64,000 bases of DNA from CAZOZZ01 sp965262425 (GTDB lineage: Bacteria; Acidobacteriota; Terriglobia; 20CM-2-55-15). The translations under genes were made by a program, and so were the position numbers. The first letter of the stretch is position 1. The number at the start of each line of letters is the position of its first letter. The stretch lies in the NCBI GenBank assembly GCA_965262425.1, contig OZ253536.1:3782001-3846000 (forward strand), given 5' to 3'. Below, piece after piece: positions 17,174 through 25,589 of this stretch. The notes below the pieces were generated by a model, which saw only the letters and a program-made list of their open reading frames with translations, had not been told where the DNA came from and did no database searches.

Positions 17174-17764
17174 CTATCGTTCTACTACGACGTTGGAATC
17201 CACCAGGACCAGCCGGAGCATTCGTCCGTTTTCGTCGAGGGTGGCTCTCAGCTTGAGGTTGTTGCTGTCGAGTTCGTAGGTTCGTTCTTCGAGTTCTCGT
17301 ACATCGATTGTCCCGAGGGTCATCTGCTGCGGCACGAACACAGGCACGCTTTCTCGACCGAGGTTTTGCCGGTACAGTAACAGCAGGTAATGGTGGAAAA
17401 AATTATCGTCGATAATCATGCCACCGTCTGGAAAGCGGATATCGTAAGGAGTCCGCTGCCCCTCTAAGGTGTATTCGACTTCAGTGAGGAGCTCTCCAAC
17501 CGTAACTTGAATAGTGCGATCGGCAGATCGATACTCGTAGGAAATGGGGTTGAGTGCTGCGTCCAGTTCCATCCGGCTCCGGGCATCGACCGTCTCGCCG
17601 TCGACCTCCAGGCGGATGCGTCCCTCGGCCAGAAATCCGTCACCTCGTTTTGAGATGGTGAAATCCTCGGTCCCGATCCTGGCACCATCGACCGACACGG
17701 TGAACCGTGCGCTCTCGACCTGGACAGGCAGCAGCAGCGACAAAATCAGTGGCAGGGCACTCAT
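17174..17764 (-). CDS. Secreted hypothetical protein
   Basis: A 196-aa protein I do not recognise. A short signal peptide (MSALPLILSLLLPVQVESA) is followed by a beta-rich sequence (FTVSVDGARIGTEDFTISKR, then LEVDGETVDARSRMELDA), suggesting a lipocalin- or DUF-type periplasmic beta-barrel. The start ATG overlaps the stop region of the upstream aroK gene (ATGA at 17761-17764), so it is likely co-transcribed with aroK. Confidence 0.65.
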   Translation of the reverse strand: MSALPLILSLLLPVQVESARFTVSVDGARIGTEDFTISKRGDGFLAEGRIRLEVDGETVDARSRMELDAALNPISYEYRSADRTIQVTVGELLTEVEYTLEGQRTPYDIRFPDGGMIIDDNFFHHYLLLLYRQNLGRESVPVFVPQQMTLGTIDVRELEERTYELDSNNLKLRATLDENGRMLRLVLVDSNVVVER

Positions 17765-18264
17765 ATGACAGAAGTCATCAATCGGACGATCCTTTCGGCA
17801 ATCGTGGGCGGATCGACGTTGTTCGTCTCGATCCTCTCGCGTGCCATATTATACGAAGTGAGTCGACGTTGGTAGAGTTCGGTAATCTGCTCGCTGTTCG
17901 AGAATAGAGGTCTGGACCCGTCGGCTTCGATCCTTCGGCAGACGTCTTCCAGCGAAGTTTCCAGATACACGGACATTCCGTTGCTCTCGATGAACTCACG
18001 GTTCGCCACGGCTTCGTACGTACCGCCTCCGAGCCCCACTACCGAATGCTCCGGGCCGGAGATCGAGCGAAGATACATCTGTTCCAATTCTCTGAAATGC
18101 GCCTCTCCGAATTGACTGAAAATTCGAGCTATGGATCTTCCTTCGCCGCGCTCAATTTCGTCGTCGAGATCGAGAAACGGCCAGTTCATCCGCTCGGCGA
18201 CCAGGCGTCCAACGGTGGTTTTGCCCGAACCCATAAATCCAACCAGATACACCCTGCGCACCAT
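17761..18264 (-). CDS. aroK: Shikimate kinase
   Basis: A 167-aa kinase phosphorylating shikimate at the 3-hydroxyl. The P-loop is YLVGFMGSGKTTVGRLVAER and the shikimate-binding region is FLDLDDEIERGEGRSIARIF. EAHFRELEQMYLR and VVGLGGGTYE follow, and the lid arginine lies in DGSRPLF. I chose the ATG at 18264 (MVRRVYLVGF) because it matches the family N-terminus; an ATG thirteen codons upstream is possible but adds nonconserved residues. Confidence 0.9.
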   Translation of the reverse strand: MVRRVYLVGFMGSGKTTVGRLVAERMNWPFLDLDDEIERGEGRSIARIFSQFGEAHFRELEQMYLRSISGPEHSVVGLGGGTYEAVANREFIESNGMSVYLETSLEDVCRRIEADGSRPLFSNSEQITELYQRRLTSYNMARERIETNNVDPPTIAERIVRLMTSVI

Positions 18265-18319
18265 ATGGATAATGAGATTAGCCCGACCGGCTCGATCCTG
18301 CAAAAGAAGGTTCGGCTGA

Positions 18320-18362
18320 AACGAAAAAAAACGCGGGGACGAAAGTCCCCGCGTTTGTTTCG
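18320..18362. terminator. Bidirectional intrinsic terminator
   Basis: Perfect stem AAACGCGGGGAC / GTCCCCGCGTTT with a GAAA loop (18329-18356), flanked by A-rich sequence on the left and T-rich on the right. It lies between the zinc-ribbon membrane protein gene and aroK, both on the minus strand, and ends transcription from the former. Confidence 0.9.
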
Positions 18363-18377
18363 TTTCGTGCCCGGGAT

Positions 18378-18884
18378 CTACCCGGCCTCGAGCGACCTCG
18401 TCCGAAAATGCTCCCTCCCGTCAGCAGAGAGCAGGACCCAGAAGGCATAGACCCCGATGGCGGTGCCGATCGGGAACTTGAGGAGCATCAGAGAGGCCGC
18501 CACGATGGCCATGACGCGCCCCCAGGTCTGGTAGTACAGCAAGCCCACGCCGGCCGCCGCGGTCAGGGCGGACACGATCACCATCGACATTCCGATGATC
18601 GACACGATAGAGGTAACGAGTGCCCCAGCATCCAGACCAAACTCCGACGACAACGAAAGCGCATCCAGAAATCGGCCGGCGATCAACACCATCGTCGACA
18701 ACATTCCTGTTAGAACGGCCGAACCGATGAAGAGCCAGGCGAGAATCTTGACGTGGCGATCCATGCTCTCGGGCGAACTGACTTTCCGGACAAAAGCAAC
18801 CGGCGGGGTCTCGAGGGTCGCACCGCAACTACTGCAAAACCGGAAATGTTCTTCCCTCGCCGTGCCACACTGCGGACAGTACAT
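18378..18884 (-). CDS. Zinc-ribbon membrane protein
   Basis: A 168-aa protein. An N-terminal double-CxxC zinc ribbon (MYCPQCGTAREEHFRFCSSCG) is followed by about four hydrophobic segments (for example ILAWLFIGSAVLTGMLSTMV and GMSMVIVSALTAAAGVGLLY). I chose ATG 18884, which starts directly at the ribbon; an upstream start would add nine nonconserved residues. Function unknown; ribbons of this kind are frequent in small membrane proteins. A second, disrupted zinc-ribbon gene lies just upstream. Confidence 0.75.
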   Translation of the reverse strand: MYCPQCGTAREEHFRFCSSCGATLETPPVAFVRKVSSPESMDRHVKILAWLFIGSAVLTGMLSTMVLIAGRFLDALSLSSEFGLDAGALVTSIVSIIGMSMVIVSALTAAAGVGLLYYQTWGRVMAIVAASLMLLKFPIGTAIGVYAFWVLLSADGREHFRTRSLEAG

Positions 18885-18920
18885 GGAAATCTCCTCTAAC
18901 CAACGTCTCAAGAACAGGCT

Positions 18921-18984
18921 GAGGTCCGGGGTCCGAAGTCATCGGACCGGACTCCCGCTCCCCGACTTCGGACCTCGGACTCCT
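18921..18984. repeat. Palindromic intergenic repeat, family C
   Basis: Left arm GAGGTCCGGGGTCCGAAGTC and right arm CCGACTTCGGACCTCGGACT are inverted copies. The right arm abuts the stop codon of the disrupted zinc-ribbon gene. Confidence 0.7.
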
Positions 18985-19493
18985 AGTGCCAGAGAGTGAT
19001 GGCCGCACAACTCAGAATCACCGCCGCAAGAATCATCAAAACATTCGGATCGATCTGGCTTTCGACGCTGGCAACCTGCGCGGGTTCCCTGGCTTCCAGC
19101 TCTCCTCCACAACTTCCGCAATACCTGAAATGAGCCATCGTCGCCGTTCCACACTTAGAACAATTGCCTCCTCCGCAGAATTTGTGGGCAGTCCAAAGGC
19201 CTGTGCGCACATAAGTAATTGAAACAAAGTACCTTATTCTTTTGTTCGACGGCGAATATTCCAGTACCCACTTCGGTCGGACGCCTACACCCGGTGCCCG
19301 GAGCCCCCGCCGGAGGCCCCGTTCCCCATCGCCCACACCAGCCGACACCGCGGAGCGCAGCCGAGGGTCAAGGCCGGCGCAGCCGCCGAGCTTGCGAGGG
19401 AAGCCTTGAGGCTTGGCGAGCACCGTGGTCTCCTCAAGCGGCGATGGAAGACGGTTTTACCCACAAATTCTGCGGAAGACCCGAACAATTCAT
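18983..19493 (-). pseudogene. Small zinc-ribbon membrane protein gene, split by a MITE after codon 1
   Basis: The gene can be rebuilt exactly. The ATG at 19493-19491, with upstream GGAG, is followed by AATTGTTC, which is the target duplication. After the 317-bp MITE the copy of AATTGTTC continues as TAAGTGTGG. Removing the insert gives a 61-residue or so protein starting MNCSKCGTATMAHFRYCGSCG (a CxxC zinc ribbon) and ending in one hydrophobic helix (VLMILAAVILSCAAITL). It resembles the neighbouring intact zinc-ribbon protein, so the pair may have been paralogous. In its present form it has lost its start codon. Confidence 0.8.
19166..19482. mobile_element. 317-bp MITE, copy 1 (ISL3-related ends)
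   Basis: Ends GCCTCCTCCGCAGAATTTGT and (complement of the right end) GGGTCTTCCGCAGAATTTGT are near-perfect terminal inverted repeats. It is flanked by an 8-bp direct repeat GAACAATT (19158-19165 and 19483-19490). It has no transposase gene. A nearly identical copy of the same length lies in the opposite orientation at 47851-48167. Confidence 0.92.
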
Positions 19494-20067
19494 TCAGTTT
19501 CTCCAATTCTCGGGTCCTCGGCAAAATCTGTGGGTAGAAACGGGCAAATGAGTGGCCTGTGGAAAGTGGTGACGCTGAGGGAATCCGGTAAGAGACGCGC
19601 GGATTTCCACAGCGACTTGAATCGGCCGGAAAAGACGTGGGGCCGATTCACACTTCCACACAGGCCGGGATGAGGAGAAACCGACGATGAGAACGAAAGG
19701 GATGTAGCACACCCTGGCTCGAATCCTGTATTTGGTATTGCACCAAACAAATCCAAAGCAGGAGAGACGAGACCAGGGTGCAAGTGAAGACTATTCTGAA
19801 TCGAGTGCAGAAGTTCAAGTCCTTTGTCTACGGAGCAGTGCGATGGGAACGAATCGGGGGCGAGACGGCACTGTTGGTGGAGATATTTCCACGACGCAAC
19901 AGCCGGCCGGTCTGCTCGGGCTGCGGGCGTGCGGGACCGGGTTACGACACGCTGGAGGCCCGCCTGTTCGAGTTTGTGCCGCTGTGGGGCTTTCCCGTGT
20001 TCTTCGTGTATCTGATGCGGCGTGTGGATTGCAGGCGTTGTGGCGTGAAGGTCGAATCGGTGCCCTG

Positions 20068-21508
20068 GAAAGTGTGCCAATCTTAGTTGGAAATTGAAAC
20101 GGCTCCAAACCCTATGGTTTGATGGTATTGGAAGAAACAACATCAAGCCTGTAAGAGAAAGGAGCCGAGATGAGCAGTCTGTTACGTTCGGTGAAGAAAC
20201 GCAAGAAGTCGCGTGTGCTGGGTGAGGTCGAGGTCCTGAGCCGGGAGGAATACTCGGGACTGGAATTGGACTCGAAGGTGGAGATGATTCGGGCGTTGAT
20301 CCCACTGGGGTTGATGCACGTGGAGGAGTTGCTCGACGAGGAAGTGAAGGCGTTGGCGGGTGAGCGATACGCGCGAAAGGAGGCGACGTTGAGGGGCCGG
20401 CGACACGGGAGTAATCCGGGGACCGTGGGGCTCGGGGGCCAGCGGGTGCCGGTTCGGGTGCCTCGAGTGCGCAGCGTGGCGGGCGGGGAGATTCCGCTTC
20501 GGAGCTACGAGGAACTCAGTCCGGATGGCGCGGTGAACGAACTGCTTCTCAGACGTGTGCTTTATGGGATCTCCTGCCGGAACTACGAGTCGGCCGCGGA
20601 AGCGATTCCAGGAGCCATCGGATTGTCGAGTTCGACGGTGTCTCGAGGATTCGTCCAGGCGAGTGGGGCGAAACTTCGGGAGATGCAGGAGCGGGATCTG
20701 TCGGCCGAGGACGTGGTGGCGATCTTCCTGGACGGGAAAATGTTTGCCGACGCCACGATGGTTGTGGCCCTGGGCATCACAATTACGGGCGACAAACGCT
20801 TCTTAGGCTTCGTGGAGACGAGTACGGAGAACGAGCAGGTACTGACTCCGTTTCTCCGTTCATTGATGGAGCGAGGCCTGGACATCTCTGAAGGCGTGCT
20901 GGTGATCGTCGACGGCGGCAAAGGTCTGCGCGCGGCAGTCAAGCGGGCATTCGGTAATCGAGCCCTGGTCCAACGCTGCCAATGGCACAAACGCGAGAAC
21001 GTGGTGAGCTACCTGTCGAAGACCGAGCAAGCCGCGTGGCGCAAGCGGCTTCAGCGTGCGTACCAGCGCCCGGAGTACAACGAAGCCCGGGCGGCCCTCG
21101 AACAGCTCCATGGAGAGCTCGAGGAGCGAAACCAATCGGCCGCTACGAGCCTTGAGGAAGGCCTGGAGGAGACCCTCACGTTGCATCGACTCGGCGTGTA
21201 CGGGGTCCTGGGCCGTTCGTTCAAGACGACGAATTGCTTGGAATCGGTCAATGCCCTCGTCGAGGAAAGGTGCGCGAAGGTCGATCATTGGAAGAACTCG
21301 AGCCAGCGGCAGCGCTGGTTGGCGACGGCGCTCATCGACATCGAACCACGCTTGAGGAAGGTGATCGGCTACCGTCATCTTCCAAAGCTCCGCGAAGCCC
21401 TCAGGCGGGAGCTGAAGATTGAGGCGAAGACGTCGACGAGATCGAAGAAGAAGGTTGCGTGACCAATCGTGAGCCGTGGAGAGTTTCAACTAAGAATGGG
21501 ATTGAATC
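20068..21508 (+). mobile_element. IS256-family insertion sequence, copy 1
   Basis: A 1,441-bp element with ends GAAAGTGTGCCAATCTTAGT and (complement of the right) GATTCAATCCCATTCTTAGT, sharing the inner CTTAGTTG block. It is flanked by a 9-bp direct repeat GGTGCCCTG (20059-20067 and 21509-21517). An identical-length copy lies in the opposite orientation at 56138-57578. Confidence 0.92.
20170..21462 (+). CDS. IS256-family (mutator-type) transposase
   Basis: A 430-aa DDE transposase of the IS256/MULE group. Catalytic acidic residues are seen in VVAIFLDGKMFADATM (first Asp), LVIVDGGKGLRAAVKRAFGN (second Asp) and TTNCLESVNALVEERCAKVD (Glu). The conserved CQWHKRENV lies between. The frame is intact and the ribosome-binding site GAAAGGAG precedes ATG 20170, so it is probably functional. 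The protein is the same as that encoded by copy 2; one silent-looking base difference between copies was noticed. Confidence 0.95.
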   Translation: MSSLLRSVKKRKKSRVLGEVEVLSREEYSGLELDSKVEMIRALIPLGLMHVEELLDEEVKALAGERYARKEATLRGRRHGSNPGTVGLGGQRVPVRVPRVRSVAGGEIPLRSYEELSPDGAVNELLLRRVLYGISCRNYESAAEAIPGAIGLSSSTVSRGFVQASGAKLREMQERDLSAEDVVAIFLDGKMFADATMVVALGITITGDKRFLGFVETSTENEQVLTPFLRSLMERGLDISEGVLVIVDGGKGLRAAVKRAFGNRALVQRCQWHKRENVVSYLSKTEQAAWRKRLQRAYQRPEYNEARAALEQLHGELEERNQSAATSLEEGLEETLTLHRLGVYGVLGRSFKTTNCLESVNALVEERCAKVDHWKNSSQRQRWLATALIDIEPRLRKVIGYRHLPKLREALRRELKIEAKTSTRSKKKVA

Positions 21509-22495
21509 GGTGCCCTGGGCCGAGGGTAAGCAAACCTTGACGCGGACGTATATGCAATTTCTGGCCGGTTGGGCGCGGCGGATGTCCTGGCAGGAGGTTG
21601 CCGACATCTTCCGGACTTCCTGGGAGAAGGTGTTTCGATCTGTGGAATGGATCGTCGGCTGGGGGCTGGCGCACCGGGACCTGGAGGGTGTGACCGCGAT
21701 TGGCGTGGACGAGATTCTCTGGCGCCGGGGGCACAAGTACCTGACGGTGGTCTACCAGATCGACCGGCATTCCAAGCGGCTGCTCTGGGTCGGCCGGGAT
21801 CGCACGGTGAAAACGTTGCTGCGCTTCTTCCAGCAATTCGGAGTCGAGCGCGCCGCCGAGTTGAAGTTCGTGTGCAGCGACATGTGGAAGCCGTATCTGA
21901 AGGTGATTTCCAAGAAAGCATCGACGGCCCTGCATGTTCTGGATCGGTTTCATATCGCCATGCACATGAATAAGGCCATCGATGAGGTTCGAGCCCAGGA
22001 ATCCCGGGATATGAAAGCCGCGGGATTGGAGCCGATCCTGAAACACTCCCGGTGGTGTTTGCTCAAGCGCCCCCAGAACCGAACCGACAAGCAAGACATC
22101 AAGCTGGCCGACCTGCTCCAGTACAACCTGCGGACCGTTCGGAGCTTTCTGCTCAAGGAGGACTTCCAGTTCTTCTGGGAGTACACGTCGCCCTACTGGG
22201 CCGGTCAATTCATGGATGCCTGGTGCCGGCGGACGATGCGATCCCGGATCGAGCCCATGAAAAAGGTGGCGCGCATGCTCCGCTCCCACCGGGAACTCCT
22301 GCTCAACTGGTTCCGTGCCAAAAAGCGGATTTCCGGGGGCATCGTCGAAGGTTTCAACAACAAAGCGAAAGTGACCACCAGAAAAGCGTATGGTTTTCGG
22401 ACCTTTAGAGCTGCCCAAGTCGCTCTCTACCACACGCTTGGAGCGTTACCGGAACCCGATGTCGCCCACAGATTTTACTGAGGAGGCCAATTCTC

Positions 22496-22560
22496 TTGTC
22501 CGAGGTCCGAATTCCGAAGTCATCCCGGAGTCCCATCTGCGCAATCCGCGTAAGAACTTC
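22496..22560. repeat. Fragments of repeat families C and B
   Basis: CCGAGGTCCGAATTCCGAAG followed by CATCTGCGCAATCCGCGTAA resemble one arm each of families C and B. They lie directly right of the ISL3 target duplication, ahead of the DUF4097-like gene end. Confidence 0.5.
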
Positions 22561-22574
22561 GGCTCCCATCCCAC

Positions 22575-23945
22575 CTATCTCCCCTCAATCAATTGAATGT
22601 CACCCCGGCTTGTCTGGATCGTGATGCGGGGACCGCCGGTTCCGAACTCTCCGTTGACACGCTGATCACTGCCCGAAGACACCCTTTCGATGCCTTCAAA
22701 GTCAGAGTCAAAGGAGCCTCGGCGTGTCTGGGCATCGAGCGAAAAATTCGACGCCGACGGCAATTCGATTCGAATATCCGTATAGTCGCCGGTCAAGGAG
22801 ATGTCTTGCCCGGGCGGCGTGTCAAACGAAAGACGGATGTCCCCGTGCCTGTTCGCGAGCTGGAGCGGCCCGATGGCGTTACGCACAACGATGTCCTTGT
22901 AGGATGTTTCGATTTCGACCAGTCCGGCAACATCTTCCACATCCACGGAGTTATTCGTACCGTCGATGTGGACGGCCCCCCGCACGTTTTCGATGCTCAC
23001 CAGAGAGTACTTGTTGTCGACAATCGCATCTCCCTCGACGTCGGAAATTCGGATGGTTCCGTACTTGTTCTCGACTTCAGCCGACCCACCGACGTGGTTC
23101 ACCGTGACGCTGCCGTATTTGTTGATCACCCTCACACTACCCGAAATGTCTTCGGTGACGATTGGACCGTAGCCGTCATCGATCACGACGCTGCCGTCAA
23201 TCGAACGCACGGTCGATCCGCCGTACCGATTCTCGATGCTGTGGTCGCCCGTCAAGCCCGTGATTCGAACGACGCCGTACTTATTGTTGATCTCGAGAGA
23301 GGACTCGGCAGGCACACGAATCGTCAGGCTGGTCTTGAAACGCCTCCGTTCCGAGTTTCTCAGGTTGTCCCGATTGGATTCGATCAGATAGGCACCACCG
23401 CGATCACTGATCGTAAAGTACATATCGGGTTCAAGCCGCTCGGCTTGTTGACGGCTCGTCGCTCGAACGGTCTTCTCGATGTCCACAACAATGCGGTCCG
23501 TGTCCCCTGCTTCAACCACGACCGACCCATACACATTGTGAATTTCGATGGTCCCCCCGGGCTCGGCATCGGCCTCCAGACGCGCAGAAAAATCGTAATT
23601 CTCACCGACAAGGTCGAACAGGTCGAAGCCCTCGCCGAAGTCGATGTGGAGACCGTCCAGGTCCGAACTGATATGCGCCGCGGCAGTGAACGCGCTTCCT
23701 ACGAAAAGAACGAGAATGAGAAGTGCCACCTCCCCGCCTGAGAACAACCGGCGATCCTCGCCTTTGAAGCGGTAGTAGTCGACGATCTTCAACATCCCCC
23801 AGGCGATGATCAGGACGGGCCAGTACTGGGCAAGCCCCGCCCAGATCGGTATCGAATAGCCCAGATTCCGGAGTAGCAACACGGTGCCCAGGCTGATCCA
23901 CACCAGGGCCCAGAAAATCGTACCGAGACCTCGACGTTTACTCAT
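22575..23945 (-). CDS. Membrane-anchored DUF4097-like beta-repeat protein with LiaF-type N-terminus
   Basis: A 456-aa protein. Residues 1-95 hold three to four hydrophobic segments (FWALVWISLGTVLLLRNLGY, YWPVLIIAWGMLKIV, VALLILVLFVGSAF) of the LiaI/LiaF type. The rest is a predicted right-handed beta-helix of about 21-residue units around the motif NKYG (for example INNKYGVVRITGL, VINKYGSVTVNHVGG, VENKYGTIRISDVEG, VDNKYSLVSIENVRG). About eight units are visible. Such DUF4097 proteins follow envelope-stress regulators. It ends the minus-strand operon that begins with the ECF sigma gene, so sensing or stabilising the envelope is a reasonable inference. Confidence 0.75.
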   Translation of the reverse strand: MSKRRGLGTIFWALVWISLGTVLLLRNLGYSIPIWAGLAQYWPVLIIAWGMLKIVDYYRFKGEDRRLFSGGEVALLILVLFVGSAFTAAAHISSDLDGLHIDFGEGFDLFDLVGENYDFSARLEADAEPGGTIEIHNVYGSVVVEAGDTDRIVVDIEKTVRATSRQQAERLEPDMYFTISDRGGAYLIESNRDNLRNSERRRFKTSLTIRVPAESSLEINNKYGVVRITGLTGDHSIENRYGGSTVRSIDGSVVIDDGYGPIVTEDISGSVRVINKYGSVTVNHVGGSAEVENKYGTIRISDVEGDAIVDNKYSLVSIENVRGAVHIDGTNNSVDVEDVAGLVEIETSYKDIVVRNAIGPLQLANRHGDIRLSFDTPPGQDISLTGDYTDIRIELPSASNFSLDAQTRRGSFDSDFEGIERVSSGSDQRVNGEFGTGGPRITIQTSRGDIQLIEGR

Positions 23946-24031
23946 ACTTGTTCCTCCCTGGCGAGCAGGAATTCATTTGTCGGCAGAACCCCTCCTCAAC
24001 CGGAAACTGACCACTGACAGCTACCAGGAAC

Positions 24032-24418
24032 CTACTTCGCTTCCCCTTTGTCTTCCTCCCCCTCTTTTTTAGGAGCAGGTATGTCATCCCCTGTGTAGCC
24101 GGATGATTGCCGGGTGGGCGAAGTGAGTTTCCCGGCAGGGAGCGAATCTTTCCTCGCACGTGGCGCAACCGGCGCAACGGGCGGCTTCGGCGCAACGGGC
24201 GGCTTCGGCGCAGCCGGTAAGGGCGGTCGGACAGGTCGCTCGGGCGGTTCGTCGCCGGCCGCCACCGTCGCCGGTCCCTGGAAGTACTCAACGATCTTCA
24301 CGACCCCAATCACGATCAGGATGACGGGCCACATCCGCGCGAACCGAAAGTCGGCTGGATAGAGGTTGTTCAGAAGGAACAGAACACCGAGCGTGATCAG
24401 TACGAATGCTCCTGTCAT
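24032..24418 (-). CDS. LiaF-like small membrane protein with proline-rich tail
   Basis: A 128-aa protein with two hydrophobic segments (MTGAFVLITLGVLFLLNNLY and MWPVILIVIGVVKIVEYF), the LiaI/LiaF transmembrane pattern. A low-complexity tail rich in proline, alanine and lysine (PPLPAAPKPPVAPKPPVAPV) follows and would be cytoplasmic or periplasmic. Its start overlaps the stop of the upstream gene at 24418, so the two are translationally coupled. The N-terminus resembles that of the following DUF4097-like protein. Confidence 0.7.
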   Translation of the reverse strand: MTGAFVLITLGVLFLLNNLYPADFRFARMWPVILIVIGVVKIVEYFQGPATVAAGDEPPERPVRPPLPAAPKPPVAPKPPVAPVAPRARKDSLPAGKLTSPTRQSSGYTGDDIPAPKKEGEEDKGEAK

Positions 24419-25089
24419 TACGTCACCTGCCCCTCGTCATTGGCCTTTTTCTTCTCGTCTTTGTCTTCCTTGTACGTCCACACAAGCCAGACGCCGATCG
24501 CTATCAAAATGATGGGCCAGAATTCGAATATCGCCCGTAATCGGAAGAAACGGAAGTTATCCATCAGGAACAACAACCCCAGCACGACAAGAGCAACGCC
24601 GCCCCACAGTTCCTTGTTCTCGACACCAGCGACCTGCTGGTGAAACTGGTCGATCGGCGTCTCCAGCTCAATACCCTGGGTCCGCAGTTTTCTCTTCTTC
24701 GCTGTGTAGTACGCTTCAAAGGGCATATAGAAATAGAAACCCATGATCAGCAATCCGAACAACGGCTCCAGAGCGTTAACCGCATCTACAACGCTGATCA
24801 GTGTCCCGAAGATGATGATGTGGACGGCAGCCTTGAAAAAGTCACCGTTGTAGATGGCGCCGACTCCGGGAATCAGGCCAAGGGCAAAGGCCGCACCCGG
24901 ACTTTCCCCACCCGGGCTCGGCGCCGGACCGGCGGCTCTTTGTGCGCCGCCACCCCGCACCATGTCCGCCAGGCACGCCTCACAATAGATGCTTCCAGAC
25001 ACATTTCTTCTACACGTGTCACAGAGAGCTCGGCCACAAGTAACACAAAAGGCAACGCTTTCAACATCTGCGTGATAGGCACAATTCAT
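24418..25089 (-). CDS. B-box-type zinc-finger membrane protein with LiaF-like C-terminus
   Basis: A 223-aa protein. An N-terminal B-box-like zinc finger (CAYHADVESVAFCVTCGRAL, then CDTCRRNVSGSIYCEACLAD) is followed by a glycine/proline linker. Several hydrophobic segments come next (FALGLIPGVGAIYNGDFFKA, VHIIIFGTLISVVDAV, LFGLLIMGFYFYMPFEAYY) and a LiaF-like ending (GVALVVLGLLFLMDNF, FWPIILIAIGVWLVW). The ATG at 25089 was chosen because it begins the zinc finger and overlaps the anti-sigma stop (ATGA). Function unknown; position suggests a role in the sigma/anti-sigma envelope regulon. Confidence 0.75.
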   Translation of the reverse strand: MNCAYHADVESVAFCVTCGRALCDTCRRNVSGSIYCEACLADMVRGGGAQRAAGPAPSPGGESPGAAFALGLIPGVGAIYNGDFFKAAVHIIIFGTLISVVDAVNALEPLFGLLIMGFYFYMPFEAYYTAKKRKLRTQGIELETPIDQFHQQVAGVENKELWGGVALVVLGLLFLMDNFRFFRLRAIFEFWPIILIAIGVWLVWTYKEDKDEKKKANDEGQVT

Positions 25090-25589
25090 CAGGAACTCTC
25101 CCTCAACCGTTCTATCTGAGACTGAATCTCGGTAACCAGCGGCGCACGATAATAGAGTCGAACGGCCCCATCGTAGACCTCGTTCACCAGATCTCCCGCG
25201 CTGTTGTATATTGCCGTCGGACTTCTGAGATCGCCAAGACGCGGCTGAATGCCCGTGATGTTGGAAATCCATCCGAAAACCAGTGTCGCGGTAAACACCG
25301 CCATCGCGGTTCTCGGCTCGAGAATCCAGCGGCCGATCGAACCGAGCGTGTCCATCCAGGTCTCCCGCTCGATCCGCGGCGTGTTCGCGATGATTCGGGT
25401 AACAAGCCAGTCGGGTGCACGGAAAACAGGAAAATTCCGACCCCAGCCAATCACCGCTGTCATGTCTTCATGTAGTCGTCGGCAGGAATCGCAGGAGGCG
25501 AGATGAGTTTCGAGACCCTGCTCCTCGACGGATGGCAGGAGCCCGTCCAGGTAATCGGAAAGTCTTGCCTCTAAAGTTGTGCACTTCAT
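25089..25589 (-). CDS. Anti-sigma factor with ZAS zinc finger
   Basis: A 166-aa protein. The N-terminal zinc-binding anti-sigma motif HxxxCxxC is at residues 29-36 (HLASCDSC). A single hydrophobic segment around residues 93-110 (TAMAVFTATLVFGWISNI) would anchor it in the inner membrane with a periplasmic C-terminal part. It overlaps the sigma gene at its start (ATGA at 25586-25589), the usual arrangement for ECF sigma/anti-sigma pairs. Confidence 0.88.
   Translation of the reverse strand: MKCTTLEARLSDYLDGLLPSVEEQGLETHLASCDSCRRLHEDMTAVIGWGRNFPVFRAPDWLVTRIIANTPRIERETWMDTLGSIGRWILEPRTAMAVFTATLVFGWISNITGIQPRLGDLRSPTAIYNSAGDLVNEVYDGAVRLYYRAPLVTEIQSQIERLRESS

Larger units (their letters stand above)
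19778..22481 (+). pseudogene. ISL3-family transposase, split by IS256
   Basis: The N-terminal part (about 97 residues, from GTG 19778) carries the zinc-finger typical of ISL3 transposases (CSGCGRAGPGYDT and CRRCGVKVESVPW). IS256 interrupts it after ESVPW at 20067. The frame resumes at 21509 with AEGKQTLTRTYMQFLAGWAR. The DDE residues are visible as IGVDEILWRRGHKY, VCSDMWKPYLK and GIVEGFNNKAKVTTRKAYGF. The stop (22479-22481) lies inside the right terminal repeat. Excision of IS256 with one duplication copy would restore an intact transposase of about 420 residues. Confidence 0.88.
19512..22487 (+). mobile_element. ISL3-family insertion sequence, interrupted by IS256 copy 1
   Basis: Left end GGGTCCTCGGCAAAATCTGT and right end (complement) GCCTCCTCAGTAAAATCTGT are inverted repeats. 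A perfect 8-bp target duplication CAATTCTC flanks it (19504-19511 and 22488-22495). It is 2,976 bp including the 1,441-bp IS256 and its 9-bp duplication, so about 1,526 bp native, normal for ISL3. The ends share sequence and the same asymmetry (GGGTC versus GCCTCCTC) with the 317-bp MITE. Confidence 0.93.

Noticed and set aside
17174..17764. Assigning the secreted protein downstream of aroK a shikimate-pathway role
   Set aside because: It has a signal peptide and no enzyme motif; operon position alone is not enough.
19490..20305. 271-aa open frame on the minus strand across ISL3 and IS256 ends
   Set aside because: It crosses the IS256 boundary and matches no family; both parent elements code on the plus strand.
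22593..23741. 382-aa open frame on the plus strand inside the DUF4097-like gene
   Set aside because: Shadow of the repeated beta-helix gene; the minus-strand protein has membrane helices and a clear repeat pattern.
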